Program-made: the position numbers and the translations under genes | The notes under the pieces: model-generated | The model's database searches: none | What the model saw: only the letters and a program-made list of their open reading frames with translations | Told to the model about the DNA's origin: nothing | Part shown: piece after piece, positions 51,359 through 63,289 of the stretch | How positions within the stretch are numbered: the stretch's first letter is position 1 | Layout: each line of letters begins with the position of its first letter | NCBI GenBank assembly: GCA_025677835.1 | Contig: JAIXMR010000009.1 | Span: forward strand, 310,001-374,000 | Length of the DNA: 64,000 nucleotides | Reading direction: 5' to 3' | Source of the DNA: Sporodiniella umbellata | Lineage: Eukaryota > Mucoromycota > Mucoromycetes > Mucorales > Rhizopodaceae

Positions 51359-51851
51359 AATAAAATAGTGTGTTGATCTATTATGGTCTCTATCACAATT
51401 TTATATTATCTTTTTTCTTCATAATTCATAAGCAGTGTTTGTACTCCTGAAAGTGCTCGTTAGCTTTCTGTACCTAAACATATTCTTTTTTTTTTTTTTT
51501 TTTGGAGAGAAACATATAAGCTGCCGATTTTAGTGAAGCAGCCACATTCCCTTAGTCTAAAAATGCAACATGACTAACCATGCATTCAACCTCTCTAAAA
51601 TAGCAAAGTATGTAAAAGTATAGCTTACAATAATAGTGCTTTCCAAATACTGGGATTTTATTTAAAAATTTATCAAAGCAATGTGAAAGATCGTTGGACC
51701 TTTATCATATGATGTCTACGCACCAACATACACTCGGTTACTTTTTTTTTCACATAGCCTTATTGGGGAGTAAATTATGATAAGCACACCGCTAAACATA
51801 GCAATAGATAATGGAGGATTTAAATGAATTACAATTACTTTTATACGTGTT
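51359..51851. other. convergent spacer hypothetical / chitin deacetylase
   Basis: 493 bp, AT-rich with a 20-nt T run near 51485-51504; no gene. Confidence 0.65.
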
Positions 51852-53292
51852 TTAAAAAAAGAAAACCATAATAGATATATAAAAAATGGCTGGAATAGAA
51901 TTAGAGGGTAGAACGTTGACACCTGAATTGCTTTTAGAGGCATTTGAGTTAGAAACTGGTACTGAAGAAACTCCTGAGGTGGCAGCGGCAATCGAGGCGG
52001 AGCGTGTGATATTCGATGTCGTATTAGTAGGAACAGTACCGTCAGCAGCAGGGTATACAAATTGTGTTTCCCAATAGGGTTGTGTGATGTTGAAGCATTG
52101 ATTCCAAGGCATAACTTTGAATACTTCTTGAATTTGAGGTAGCCACTTTTCGGCCATAGAGACTGTCGAGTTATTGAGTTCATGCTGAAGAATGACATGG
52201 CCTGTAGCACTGTCTGTGCCATTCTTGCGAGCAGCTATCCATTTCTCAAAGTATCCATCTACCGTAGAAGGTGCTAAGTTTCCTCCTCCATCTCCAGGCA
52301 TATTCCAGTCATCAGTATCTTCATCCCAAAGAACCGTGGATAGACCCATTTGCCAAGCAATGGCGCGAACGCGGTCGTCCACATCACCATAAGGAGGTCT
52401 CCAACATTTAGTAGTAATTCCTGTAACCTCTTTTATAGCACGAAGTGTCCAATATAATTCAGCTACTACAGCTTCATTTTGAAGAGAGGTCATTGCTGGA
52501 TGAGACCAAGTGTGAACACAGATGGTATGACCATTAGCCAAGCCCCTTTGTGCAGCTGCCGGAGCAGTAATAACATTTGATCCTATGTCTTTTAAAATAA
52601 AAACAAAAATGAGAAGGAGTGTTAAAATGAAATAAAAGATGCATGAAAACTTACAGAATAGTCCTGCCTTTTGGTTATGAGCAGCCAAAAAGTCATAAAG
52701 ATGAGGCTCTGCCCAAACCCCGCCTTCGCTTGTCAATGGTCCATCATCATAAGTCTATTTGATTTTTGGTTAGTTGTGTTTTGCTCTATCTTTATTTAAA
52801 AAAGAAAAGCTGTATATTTACCAATCCCCATTCTCCTACATTTGGACAGCGGTAGTAATCTGGAGGGATTACTGGATTTTTTGATTGAACACAACCAGAA
52901 GCACTCCACCAGCAGTCTGGGTCTTTTTGCGAGTCATAGCCAGTCATACTAAGATCCCCTTTCGAATTCGCTTTACGTACAGGAGCATTTGGAACAAGTC
53001 CCCAGTCAATGGAGGCTACTGCAGCCTTTACCTCGGGTGAGTCGGTAGGTGGCGTTTTCCAACCGGTGGGATAGCCTGTGCTAGTAAAACTAATCGAAGG
53101 TAAAGCGCCAGTCGGTATATTCGATTTACCCATAGGGTAGGATTGGACATTTCCAGAAAGTGGCACAATACTTGAAAGATATAAAGGCGATTTTTGCGCG
53201 GGAGGGCCAGATGTTGTGGACGTTGTGTTTGATTGTGCATTTATAGCAGTAAAAGTTAGAAAAATGGCGCAGGATAGCGTGGACCACATCAT
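51852..53292 (-). CDS. secreted GPI-type chitin deacetylase (polysaccharide deacetylase, CE4)
   Basis: Exons 53292-52822, 52754-52655 and 52588-51852 give 435 aa. A signal peptide (LSCAIFLTFTAINAQS) precedes a Ser/Thr/Pro-rich region and a Cys/Trp-containing segment (DPDCWWSASGCVQ; RCPNVGEWGLTYDDGP). CE4 motifs: TYDDGP with Asp160 and Asp161 (canonical TFDDGP), HTWSH with metal-binding His216 and His220, RPPYGD at 254-259, DTDDW, and the distal VILQHE. The Ser/Asn-rich tail and terminal hydrophobic stretch IFYISIMVFFF suggest a GPI anchor. Known role: converts chitin to chitosan at the cell wall, prominent in Mucoromycota. Several N-glycosylation sites occur in the tail. Firm. Confidence 0.95.
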
Positions 53293-54560
53293 TTAAAACA
53301 GAAAAAGCAACTCCAATAACAAACAAGTGCTATTTTTTGTAGAAAAAAAAACAAAAACCAAAAGGTAAAGTGAAAACAAAAATGCTTCTTTGCCCTAAAT
53401 ACATATATATATATATATACGTATATATGTACATATGTTGATCAGTCTGAGCTGGGTTACACCACATTGTTTTGACTGAACTGCCTAGTAAACATTACGA
53501 ATTCAAATGTCTCGAAAGCAAAGCTTAGCGCGTTTGATGCCGTGTTGGATCTTAAGCAGATACCTTAAGTAGCTGATTTCTACTTCACTCTTCATTTTCC
53601 TTATTTGGTTTATCATTAGCACAATAAAGAGTTCTGATTTCTTTATTTAGGATATTTCGGGTATATTTAGACACTCAAAAAAGAAGTGAGGCAATCTTCT
53701 TTTACTTTAAAACATTTGATGCATAATGAACTAATTTCCAACCTCTGTAATAACAAAAAAGAAAGATCAAGTGTCCTTCAATAAAAGTTTTGTTTACAAA
53801 TTTTCCCCAAAACTTCTATAAAAAAAAAGCAATTTAAACGAATGGAAAGCTTCAAACGGAAGTCGTGTGTCTTTTGTTATGAGACTATTTTTGTCAAACA
53901 GATCTGCATGCAGGCAGTGAGATAGAGAATTTTGTACTTCAGGAGATACTCACGCAAAAAAAAAAACGGCGAAACAAATCAGAAAAAAGAGGGAGCAAAA
54001 CGAGGGTGGAAAAAACTAAGTAAAGTATCCCTTTATTTTACTTTTTATGAAGAAAAATTTGACTTTGTTTTGGCGTCTTTGTATTTGTCTTGTCGATGTA
54101 ATAATCTATTAAGGTCTTTTTTTTTTTAAAAAAAAGAATTGCTTGTCCAATTTTTAAAATTAAACCATTAAGGACAAGCATTATAAAGAAGTTTAAGTGC
54201 ATACTGAATTTTATTCAATAGGTTGCCCATTTTTTGTCAAAACAAACTTTTAATATGAAAAAGGCTTTGAATACTGTCATCATAAGTTCTATAGCTCTGG
54301 TAACAAAAAAAAAGAAAAAGAAAAAAAGGTTGTCAATAACAATGTTTGTTTTGCGCTGCTCGAGAGCTTTAACACAAATTCTGTTTTCATTTCTTACAGA
54401 AAACGTTTTGGTATTTTTATTTGTTTATTTGTTTTTTTGTAAATGAACATTTGTGTATTTGTTTCTTTGTTTTTATAAAAGAAGCTTGAGGGAAGAAAGA
54501 GCTATTCTAGAGAAATATTAGATTGATATACAAGTGCCCAGAAATTACCTGAAAAGCGTT
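53293..54560. other. intergenic region chitin deacetylase / transposase
   Basis: 1.3 kb; CDA promoter with a TA-rich tract (53402-53428), then AT-rich DNA presumably including the 3' part of the mobile element. No gene seen. Confidence 0.55.
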
Positions 54561-55802
54561 CTACAGTCCTTTTGTCACTATATCTTCAATACACATTACA
54601 GAATGTTGAACAAAACCTCGAAAGTCTTCGGAGGAGAGACTATCACACGATTCTTTTATCCTTGTCATGACGGTTTCTTCTCCTGAAAATCGTGTGCGCT
54701 TCACTTTGCGTTTTACAACTGACCAAAACTGTTTCATGGGATTAAGGTTGTGGGGATAGTAAGGAAGATATATATATTGGTATCCGCGAGAATTTATGTA
54801 TTCTCCAATCTCTTTTGAGTTGTGAACCGGGGCATTGTCCATAACTATATAGTGCCCTTTCATATTTGGAAGCTGGTCCATCTTGTCAAGAGTAACTCGC
54901 ACAAAATTGAGATAGTGACCAGCAACCACACCTATGGTATTGCTTTCTGTTGATTGGTAGTCAATCACACTTTCTTTTGACAGCTGTGGCATTCCCAAAG
55001 TAATCTTTATCAGTTGGTTAGCTGATATAGCACCAAGAATCGTTGTTGCTTTAGCTCTTGTAGACGTTATGCTGTTATCTGAAACTGCTCCTTTTCTAGT
55101 CCAAGCCATACTTCGTCTCATATTGATATAAAAGGATGTTTCGTCCAAGAAAACACAGTTTGTAAGAAAGTCAACAAAAGATTGCTTCATGAGCGTAGCC
55201 CATTCATAGGTTTGTTGCATTACATCCTGATGAACAACTTGTGTGGGAGAAGGTTTTGCGTGTTTTATAGAAAGACTGCATTCGGTTGTTAGAAAGTTGT
55301 AAACTGAGCTTTTCGATATTTTTGGACCGTCAAAGGCTAAAGAGAGTTGGTTCATAATCTCGTCTAAAGCATCAGATGGGTTATTGTCGATATAATCTTG
55401 GAGAAAAGCTTTATGCTCCTCATTCAGTAAAGGCTTGCGTTCTATGCGCCTTTTTTTGTTATCAAAAACGCCATCTGGATCTTTATCATATTCTTGACTC
55501 CATCTTTGCGCTGTACGAGCATTGATTCCTAGTTGTTTTGCAGCAGCAGAGGCGCTTAAACATTTCTCAAGTTTGAGCTTAAAGAAGCCTTCTTTTTCCT
55601 GATCAGAATAAACGGAGCGTGAGTTCCTTTTTTTATCATTTCCATTGTCAGCAGTAACGTTCTCGTTTAGTAGTTCTAAATCATTTGTAATAATTTCGGT
55701 CTCTTGCTCGTTCACAAGAGTTGCTTTTTTTCCTTTGGGCCCCTTTAGGCGCTCTTTTCTTATCGTTCCTTTACCGTCCTCGTAATGAAATTGCGTGCTC
55801 AT
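54561..55802 (-). mobile_element. Tc1/IS630-type transposase ORF with altered DDE triad
   Basis: An uninterrupted 413-codon frame. Residues 1-75 are charged. A helix-turn-helix follows (SASAAAKQLGINARTAQRWSQEY), then a second winged-helix-like region, and the DDE_3 domain. Catalytic Asp220 (VFLDETSF) and Asp322 (IVMDNAPVH) are present. The third position, 34 residues further on in LPYYPHNLNPMKQFW, is Lys357 where active elements have Glu or Asp (usually NPIE). The frame is otherwise full length with no stop or frameshift, so loss of activity is recent, or the gene is being kept for a non-catalytic role. I could not find a convincing pair of terminal inverted repeats by eye. It is the only clear mobile element in the window. 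Confidence 0.9.
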
Positions 55803-57004
55803 CCCAATGGCGAATTATGCGAAAAAATGCTGAAGTTAACGACAAGATAAACGTAAGCATGCGACATTAGACTTTTTTCTTGACGACATTCTCCTAATTT
55901 TTATATTCAGTCTCCGCGTTCCTTTTGTAATAAAATGCGGATCGGGTGAGCATCTAAAAAATTGCACATGTTGGTTCAGGGCTTACCAGAAGTCTCTATA
56001 AAATAATCTTAATTAGATATAAATTGCTTAGTGGTTTTCTTTCATTTTTTTTATGATAAATTCATATTTTATGTAATTATGTAAAAGTTGTGTTGTCGCT
56101 AGTATTGATGTACCACCTAATTACTCAGACTTGAAAGCTTAATTATAGCCTAAAGGGTTTTCCAGTAATATAAGGCAATTTCTACTTTAATTTGAAGAGT
56201 TTATTAAATAGCATAGAATCTAGATAAACGTATATCTCTATCGAAATCAAACCTCACACAGTCTATGGCTGGACTACTTGTGATACTTTTGATACAGATA
56301 GAACTGTTGTCAAGATTTAAAGGTAGCATCGTTAGTTGATTATAATAAAAATAAATGTAAAACGATAGTAAAAATTGGCAGTAGCCTATTAATTATAACA
56401 ACCTTGATGAAATTGATTCGTATTGACACTTGTGAGTCTACGGTTTTCCCAAGAAAGTTTTAACAAGCAACAGTCATGCTGATAATAACAAGCTCTGAAT
56501 AAACAATGAGTATTATCTATTTTCAGCAGCATGACTTGCGCTATCTACAACAGGCAACAAGTATTCTACGAGTAATCAATATCGATTGATTTTACTTCTA
56601 TTTGACTTCTGTAGAGCTTACAGTATTTAATTTTTAGGCTTTGGAAAGTTGTAGAATATATATAATTCGATCTTGCTATGATCTGGCCAACCAGATATAA
56701 CCATAGTAATAAACTCAGAAGTTTTCTATATGTACAAAATAATAAAAAACTCATGACGTTTAAACTTATACAGCAGTATTAAAAATTGTCGCTCCTTTTT
56801 GTTAGAGAAAGAATGATCAATTATTAAAAGCTAAAGCCCCTTTTTGGGACTAAGTAGTTTCAAGTGTGAATCACTACGTTTCATGTGTTTTTTTTAGGAA
56901 ATATATACAAAAGATATATACTATAAAACAAGATCTGTTTGCTAAATTTACAACTTTTAAAAGGGATAAGAAGGACGCCTTTTTTTCTCTTTGTTTATTT
57001 AAAA
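55803..57004. other. divergent spacer transposase / coiled-coil gene
   Basis: 1.2 kb, AT-rich, no gene; may include the 5' end of the transposon. Confidence 0.55.
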
Positions 57005-58093
57005 ATGTCTATAATTGAACATGTATCTGTCTCTTCTTATAACCTTACGCCAATCAGCTCAGAAAAGGATTCAATAATAAATTCTTTGCTAAAAAACTTG
57101 AACATACATAAAGAGCTATTAGAAAAGTGCCAGCACGATAAAAAAAAGTCTTTGTATCAGCTAAAAAAAGAAAGGAAGAGACAAGAAAAGGCCCTTAAAA
57201 AGCAAAAATCCGAAATAATCAACTATCTTGAAACAAAAGAACATCAATGCAAAAGGCTACAAAAAAGCGTAGACAATTTAAGACAGGAGATAGAGCAGGA
57301 AAAGAAAGCTTATCTACAGTTAGAAAACAATTTTTACTCTTATGTTAAAACTATACGGGCAACAAAAGACAATCTTTCAGCAGTAAAAGTAAAAATGATC
57401 TACTTGTTTGACCAGCTAAGTAGTACTTGTATGGAGATGAAGCTAGAGATGGATTGTAAAAAAGGATCCGAGTTTGTATATCAAACATTTTTTGGCAAGA
57501 CAGATCTCATCGAACACTATATGTCTCCATCTGATGGTTTATTGGATGCTTCTTACATAACCTTGTTTGTAGAAAAGTATTTGGCTCAAATCTTTGAAAT
57601 GCTAATAACAAGCTTTCCAATCCATCTGGGGGTCTCAATAAACGATGCGTTCCAAAAAGTGCAATTTTGGATTTCAAAAAGAAATGGCCAGTGGTCAGAT
57701 AGATTAAGACAGCAAATCTGCGTTCTAGTTATGAAGCCTGATAGACTACAAGAAGCAGAGTACATTACAATTTGCAAGGATAGTTTGTTGAAAAATATAA
57801 GGCTGGTCTTAGGGGATATATATCCTTCACTAAAGCACGGCTCTGGAAAATTTGAAAGCTTAATTGTAAACCTGATCAAATTAGATTTGGTATTGAAGGG
57901 TCAAAGCATCGCTATCAAAAGAATTTCGATTATAGAAGAAGTAACTCGACTTGACGCATCTATTATGAAAACAATAGAAAAGGGAAAGTCAGATGGCATT
58001 GTGGGACTGAGCATCACTTCTGCTTTCGCAATCAGTAGTATACAGGATCAAGAGCATACTTTTACCATACCTGCTAAGGTTCTTTGTATTTAG
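57005..58093 (+). CDS. orphan coiled-coil protein
   Basis: Single exon, 362 aa from the ATG at 57005; the frame is open a little further upstream but only with non-ATG codons. Residues about 30-125 form a long Lys/Glu/Gln coiled coil (KKERKRQEKALKKQKSEI, KRLQKSVDNLRQEIEQEKK). The C-terminal 220 residues look globular and helical: FVYQTFFGKTDLIEHYMSP, FVEKYLAQIFEMLITSFP, VQFWISKRNGQWSDRLRQQ, and IKLDLVLKGQSIAIKRISI near the end. I do not recognise the family. It could be a lineage-specific fungal protein; no signal peptide, membrane segment or catalytic motif is visible. Codon content is AT-rich, like the flanks. Confidence 0.72.
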   Translation: MSIIEHVSVSSYNLTPISSEKDSIINSLLKNLNIHKELLEKCQHDKKKSLYQLKKERKRQEKALKKQKSEIINYLETKEHQCKRLQKSVDNLRQEIEQEKKAYLQLENNFYSYVKTIRATKDNLSAVKVKMIYLFDQLSSTCMEMKLEMDCKKGSEFVYQTFFGKTDLIEHYMSPSDGLLDASYITLFVEKYLAQIFEMLITSFPIHLGVSINDAFQKVQFWISKRNGQWSDRLRQQICVLVMKPDRLQEAEYITICKDSLLKNIRLVLGDIYPSLKHGSGKFESLIVNLIKLDLVLKGQSIAIKRISIIEEVTRLDASIMKTIEKGKSDGIVGLSITSAFAISSIQDQEHTFTIPAKVLCI

Positions 58094-59422
58094 CCAAAAA
58101 GCTGTCGAGCAAGTAATAGATGCAGCAAGCCCAAACAAAATAGCCTCACTAAATATACATATTTATAAGCCCTTGTAGTACTTTGTTGCAATTGAAGTCT
58201 TTATTCGTTAGCAATCCACAATTAGGCAGTACAATTATTTTTTAATATATAAAAAGACCTAATATATGTGGTGGTAACCAATGTATACTATAATTATAAT
58301 AAAAGGTATGATATCTTATAAGCCTCCACTCTAAAAAGATTAGCAAACAACTGTTTTTAAATTTTCATAAAAACAAGAGCCGAGGATAATAAATACTATT
58401 CTGATTATATTGTTTCAAAAACGAATTTTGGTGCTAACATATACAAATATATATGTGTGTACAAATACGTACAGTAATTCAAAAACTCCTTGTCTTGCAG
58501 AGCTTTCTTCGTAGCGCTTGGTGGTGTATCTCTAGACTATACAAATACGAGGATCCAAGTCAGCCACATTAGTCAGAGCTTTACGATTTCAGTAACTCAG
58601 CAGTCAAGTTGGCTCAGCTTTCTCCTTCGAATAAACTCGTTTACTGTAAGACTTTGTAGGAATATCAACACAACTTATTATATCTTTAAATGGAAGTAAC
58701 GTTTTCTTAGGGACATAAAAAAAAGAGTATTAGGAATTAAGAAAGTCTTGCTTTGATTAAATAAAACTTCTTACGTCTACTAAATATATTCTCTCAGCCT
58801 AATGATTACGGACAATATGGCTGTCGTCCTCTAAAAAACTGATAAAACTGTATGGAAACTAAAGCAAAGTTTCTAACTACTAGTTCGATCTATATAAATA
58901 ACAACAAGATCACTATTAAATAATATGTTAGGATAAACAGCTTTCAGTGATTATGGATCACGTGGTACCGTTTTCAAATAAAGGCGCGCCATCAGATTCA
59001 AGATAGACGACTTTGCTCTCAGGAATGACCATGCTTGTTTGTTGACTTTTTCAAGTACTATTAATTTGAAAACTCTAAAATATCAGAATTTTTTTTACTG
59101 AGGCAGCGCTGCCGCCACTTAATAAAATCCTACAATACTATGAAGATCCTAGAGGATATTATACTAGATTTACAACACACTTATTGTCTCTATGCAAATT
59201 CTTTCTGTACTGTAGCAAAAAAGTGATAAAAATACATAAATAAACAATTGTTAAAACGATATGACCATAATAAGAAAATCGACACAACTCATTGCAGCTA
59301 TCTTGACATAGCTTCCTTTTAGCTTTTCAAAGAAAAGAAGTCACATACAATACAAAGGATTCTGTTTTTTAAACTGGCAAAAAAAGCCTTTTTCTTTAAT
59401 AAAACGACCACAATAGGCACCA
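58094..59422. other. intergenic region coiled-coil gene / importin
   Basis: 1.3 kb, AT-rich, with a CACGTG palindrome at about 58959. No gene supported. Confidence 0.6.
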
Positions 59423-62400
59423 ATGGCCCAAGCAGCTGTTCCAACAGAAATATTAATACAACTTAATCACATTCTTACCAGTCTCTCCTCCTCAAACAAT
59501 GAGCAAAGGTAATTCTCAAGAAAAAACAACCATCTTTGTACTAAAAGTTCATCTGGATCTCGTATTTAGAACTGCCGCTGAAGCCCAACTAAATGAACAA
59601 TGGGTTGCCACTCAACCTGATTTGCTACTTCTTAGTCTTGCTCAATTTGTTGCTAATAATAGCGATGCTCAGGTGGGTTTATTTTTCTTTTAATAGTCTG
59701 ACTGAAACAACTGTGGTGGCAGCAAAAGAAGCTAATTTTTTCTATCATAGCTTCGTTCTTATTGTAGTGTTCTTCTTCGTCGTTTGGCTTATAAGCAAAT
59801 TTCTATTGAGGGAAGAGAAGAGACTTTGTGGACTATTGTAAACGAAACCACACAACATGGCGTTAAGGAATTGTTGTTAACCGCTCTTGCCAATGAGACT
59901 GACCAAGGTGCTAGACATAAAGTGTCTGATACTATTGCTGAAATTGCTCGATTCGATTTAAGTAAAGGAGGTACATATTAAAAAGATACCAAGGTTGGTA
60001 AATTACTTATATTCCTTTTGTAGATACATGGGACGCTTTATTAAAAGCTCTTTTTGATTGTACACAATCACCTCATGCAGCTTATAGAGAATCAGCATTT
60101 CGTATTTTTGGTACAATCCCCGACCTCATTGCTAACCAACACGCCGACGCCCTTCAACAAGTGTTTCTGTCCAGCTTAACTGATGCTGATAACCAAGCTG
60201 TAAGAAACTTGTACGGAAAATTGTTAGAATACTTATAGAGTGGCTATAAATAGGTTCGTTTGGAAGCTTTGAAAGCATCATGCGCTTATATCATTCAAGC
60301 AGATGAAAAGACCCGAATGGCATTTATTAACCTTATGCCTCATATGTTGGAGGTAATATATATTTATTTTTTTAATTAGATTTATATCTCCAAAAAAGAG
60401 CGGTCACATAACTGTCTGAATTAGCCTTTGACTCCTCTTATTGCAGCCCATGAAGATCAAGACTTGGTAGATAGCCTTGTCGTTTTAATTGAGTTGGCTG
60501 ATGTGGCACCCAAGCTTTTCCGCAATGTCCTTCCTAACGTTCTTACAGGTATGGTATCTATTGCTAAAGACAAATCGTTTGAAGACCGTACACGCCAAAC
60601 TGTATTGGAATTACTATTGTCCCTATGTGAAGCTGCACCCGCCATGATCCGTAAGCTTCCCAATTTCTGTCAAGAAGTTATTCCCGTTGCCATGGAGATG
60701 GTTACGGACATTGAAGATGAAGAGGAGTGGTTTACAACTGACGATGTAGGAAGTTAAAGCTGTTACTGGCAATCAAGAAAATCTCACACATTTCTTTAGA
60801 TTGATGACGACGATAACGAGGAAAACTACGTGATGGGTGAAGGCACATTGGACCGAGTGTCTCGCTGTCTTGGTGGCAAAGCTGTTGTTCCCATTGCCTT
60901 TCAATATATTCCTCAAATGCTTCAATCTGGCGAATGGCAACAGCGCCGCGCTGCTCTCATGACAATTTCTTCTATCGGCGAAGGCTGTATCAAGGTTATG
61001 CAACCAGAACTTTCTAACATTATCAACATGATTTTACCTTCCTTTAAGGACGTTCATCCTCGAGTACGTTACGCTGCTTGTAACGCCATTGGCCAAATGT
61101 CAACTGATTTTGCTCCTTTACTTCAAGAAACCTACCATCAAGCAGTTGTCTCTGCACTTTTGCCTCTTATGGAGGACCCCCAACCCCGTGTTCAAGCCCA
61201 CGCTGCTGCTGCTATGGTCAACTTTTGTGAAGAAGCTGAAAAGCAAATTTTGGAGCCTTATCTTGATGCTATTTTTGAACGTCTTCTGGTTCTCCTTAGA
61301 ACATCTAAGAGATATGTTCAAGAACAAGCCATCACTACTATTGCCACTGTTGCTGATAGTGCAGAAGACCGATTCATGAAATACCACAACGTAATCATGC
61401 CATTGCTTATTGATGTTCTCAACCAGGCAACTGATAAAGAGTACCGCCTGCTACGTGCTAGGGCCGTGGAATGCGCTTCTCTTATTGGTCTTGCAATTGG
61501 AAAGGAAGCCTTTTCTCCCTATACTACTGACTTTATTCGCCTTCTTGCTGAAATTCAGCAAACCGTAACAGACGACGACGACAATATCACCACCTATCTT
61601 TTAGCAGCTTGGGCTCGCATGTGTAAAATGATGGGCCAGGATTTCTTGCCCTATCTTCCAAACATAATGCCTCCTCTTTTGGTATCTGCGAAATTAACAC
61701 CTGAATTTACTTTTGTTGATCCTGATGATGATGATATTGAATCACAATTCCCTGCTGATGACGGATGGGAGTTTGTTGGTATTAACGGACAACAGATTGG
61801 AATCAAGACCTCTGTATTAGAAGAGAAGAGCACTGCTGTTGAAATGCTTGTAAGCTACGCTCGCGATTTAGGTGCTGGCTTTTTGCCTTATGTTCCTGAA
61901 GTCCTCGAAATAGCATTGCCTCTACTCAAATTCTATTTCCACGAAGGCGTTCGACACGCTGCTGCTGCACTTCTTCCTCTGTTATTAACAGATGCTAAAG
62001 AGGCTAATGTTGCACCCAACGAGATTAGCATCATGTGGAACACCATATTTGAAAAGCTCATCAAAGTGATGAAAATTGAAGATGATCTCAGCTTTTTGGC
62101 ACAAATTTACTCTACATTTTCGGACTGTATTCAGGTTCTTGGCAGTGACTGTCTTTTGCCCACTCAAATTGAAGAATACATCAAAGCAACAAATGAACAA
62201 CTACACAAATCTTTTGAACGTTTGAAGACCCGTGAAGAAGAAAAACAAACCGGAGAGTATGACCCTGAAGAAGACGAAGAGTTAGCAGAAGAAGAAGCAA
62301 GCGAAGAGGATGTACTCGAGGAGGTTAAGAGTTCATTCGTTGTTGTTTTCCAAACATTAGGCCCTGCTTTCTTACCCTACTTTGAACAACTTTCACCTGT

Positions 62401-62479
62401 ACTTAATCAATTTTTGACTATCCCCAATTCTTCTGGTCATGAATGGGCCGTCAGTGTTTCTCAAGACATGAATCAATAA
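59423..62479 (+). CDS. PSE1: importin beta-3 / karyopherin Kap121 (Pse1, IPO5), C-terminally short
   Basis: Seven exons: 59423-59508, 59570-59672, 59751-59970, 60024-60199, 60254-60352, 60425-60745 and 60800-62479, giving 894 aa (yeast Pse1 1089, human IPO5 1097). HEAT-repeat nuclear import receptor. Family blocks: AEAQLNEQW, LRSYCSVLLRRLAYK, EPLTPLIAAHEDQDLVDSLVVLIELAD, MGEGTLDRVSRCLGGKAVVP, QRRAALMTISSIGEGC, VHPRVRYAACNAIGQMSTDFAP, the acidic DPDDDDIESQFPADDGWEFV, and an acidic loop near the end. The frame stops after SGHEWAVSVSQDMNQ, which aligns with the family block W(A/G)xCxFDDxIE. About 190 expected residues (the last HEAT repeats) are missing, and I find no later exon before 63290. 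Identity is firm; the truncation is observed, its meaning unknown. Confidence 0.92.
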
Positions 62480-63289
62480 AAGCATCTCGAACATTTTTTT
62501 TTAAATATTTTTATACTGTTTCGCTTGATAAGCTATTTCAGCAACACTGTCTCCTATATTTGTGTCAAAGCAAAACAGAAAAATAAAACAGAAAGAAAAT
62601 TCTACCAAAGTTCAATTATTAGAAACCGTTCGTATTTTTGTTTTTTTTTGCGTAACTTTGACTTAGATGGCAACAGTTGGGTTTAAAGGAAGTCAAAAAT
62701 GGGCGCAGGGGAATTTTATCACTGTTAATATACCAACCTCATTTTATTGAAGCCGAAAACACATACCAGTTTTATTGACATACGTACAGGATATCCTCAA
62801 GAACTCCGAGTACTGTGTTGTATATGGAAAATTGAGCTGGATCGCAGCCAAACATATGAGCTAAAGTCCAAAGCATATTTATTACTGATTCAAAATAAGC
62901 TATTTTTAACACTTGCGCTGACAACTAGCTTATACATGCATGCTCAGAGGTGGAATTTTTTTGTTTGTACCTGAAACCTTTTTTGCAGTTTCTTTTTTCT
63001 CAAAAAGAAATTCGATCTACTGACTGACTGATTGAATGGTGTAAACACAGCCCTGATAAGAAAAAGGGAGAAGCTTATTTTTAGTAGGATAGCTATTGCC
63101 AAAAGCCCGATCGTTACTTTTTTAGTGCGATTCAATTAGACATTGGTTTTTTGCAAGTTTTTCCCTTTAGAAAAAGCCTCGTGTAACAAACTCAAAGTCA
63201 TTAGCCAAAAAAAGAATCTATTTTAATTCATTGAAGCCTTCTTCCCTCCCTCTCTCTTTCTTTATTTTTTAAACACAAACAAAATAAAT
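62480..63289. other. intergenic region importin / membrane protein gene
   Basis: 810 bp. Searched for the missing importin HEAT repeats in all frames without success. AT-rich, no gene. Confidence 0.6.

Noticed and set aside
54100..56050. terminal inverted repeats of the transposon
   Set aside because: Only weak matches (for example TTGCCCATTTTTT against TGCAATTTTTTAG) on the two flanks; too short and AT-biased to define ends.
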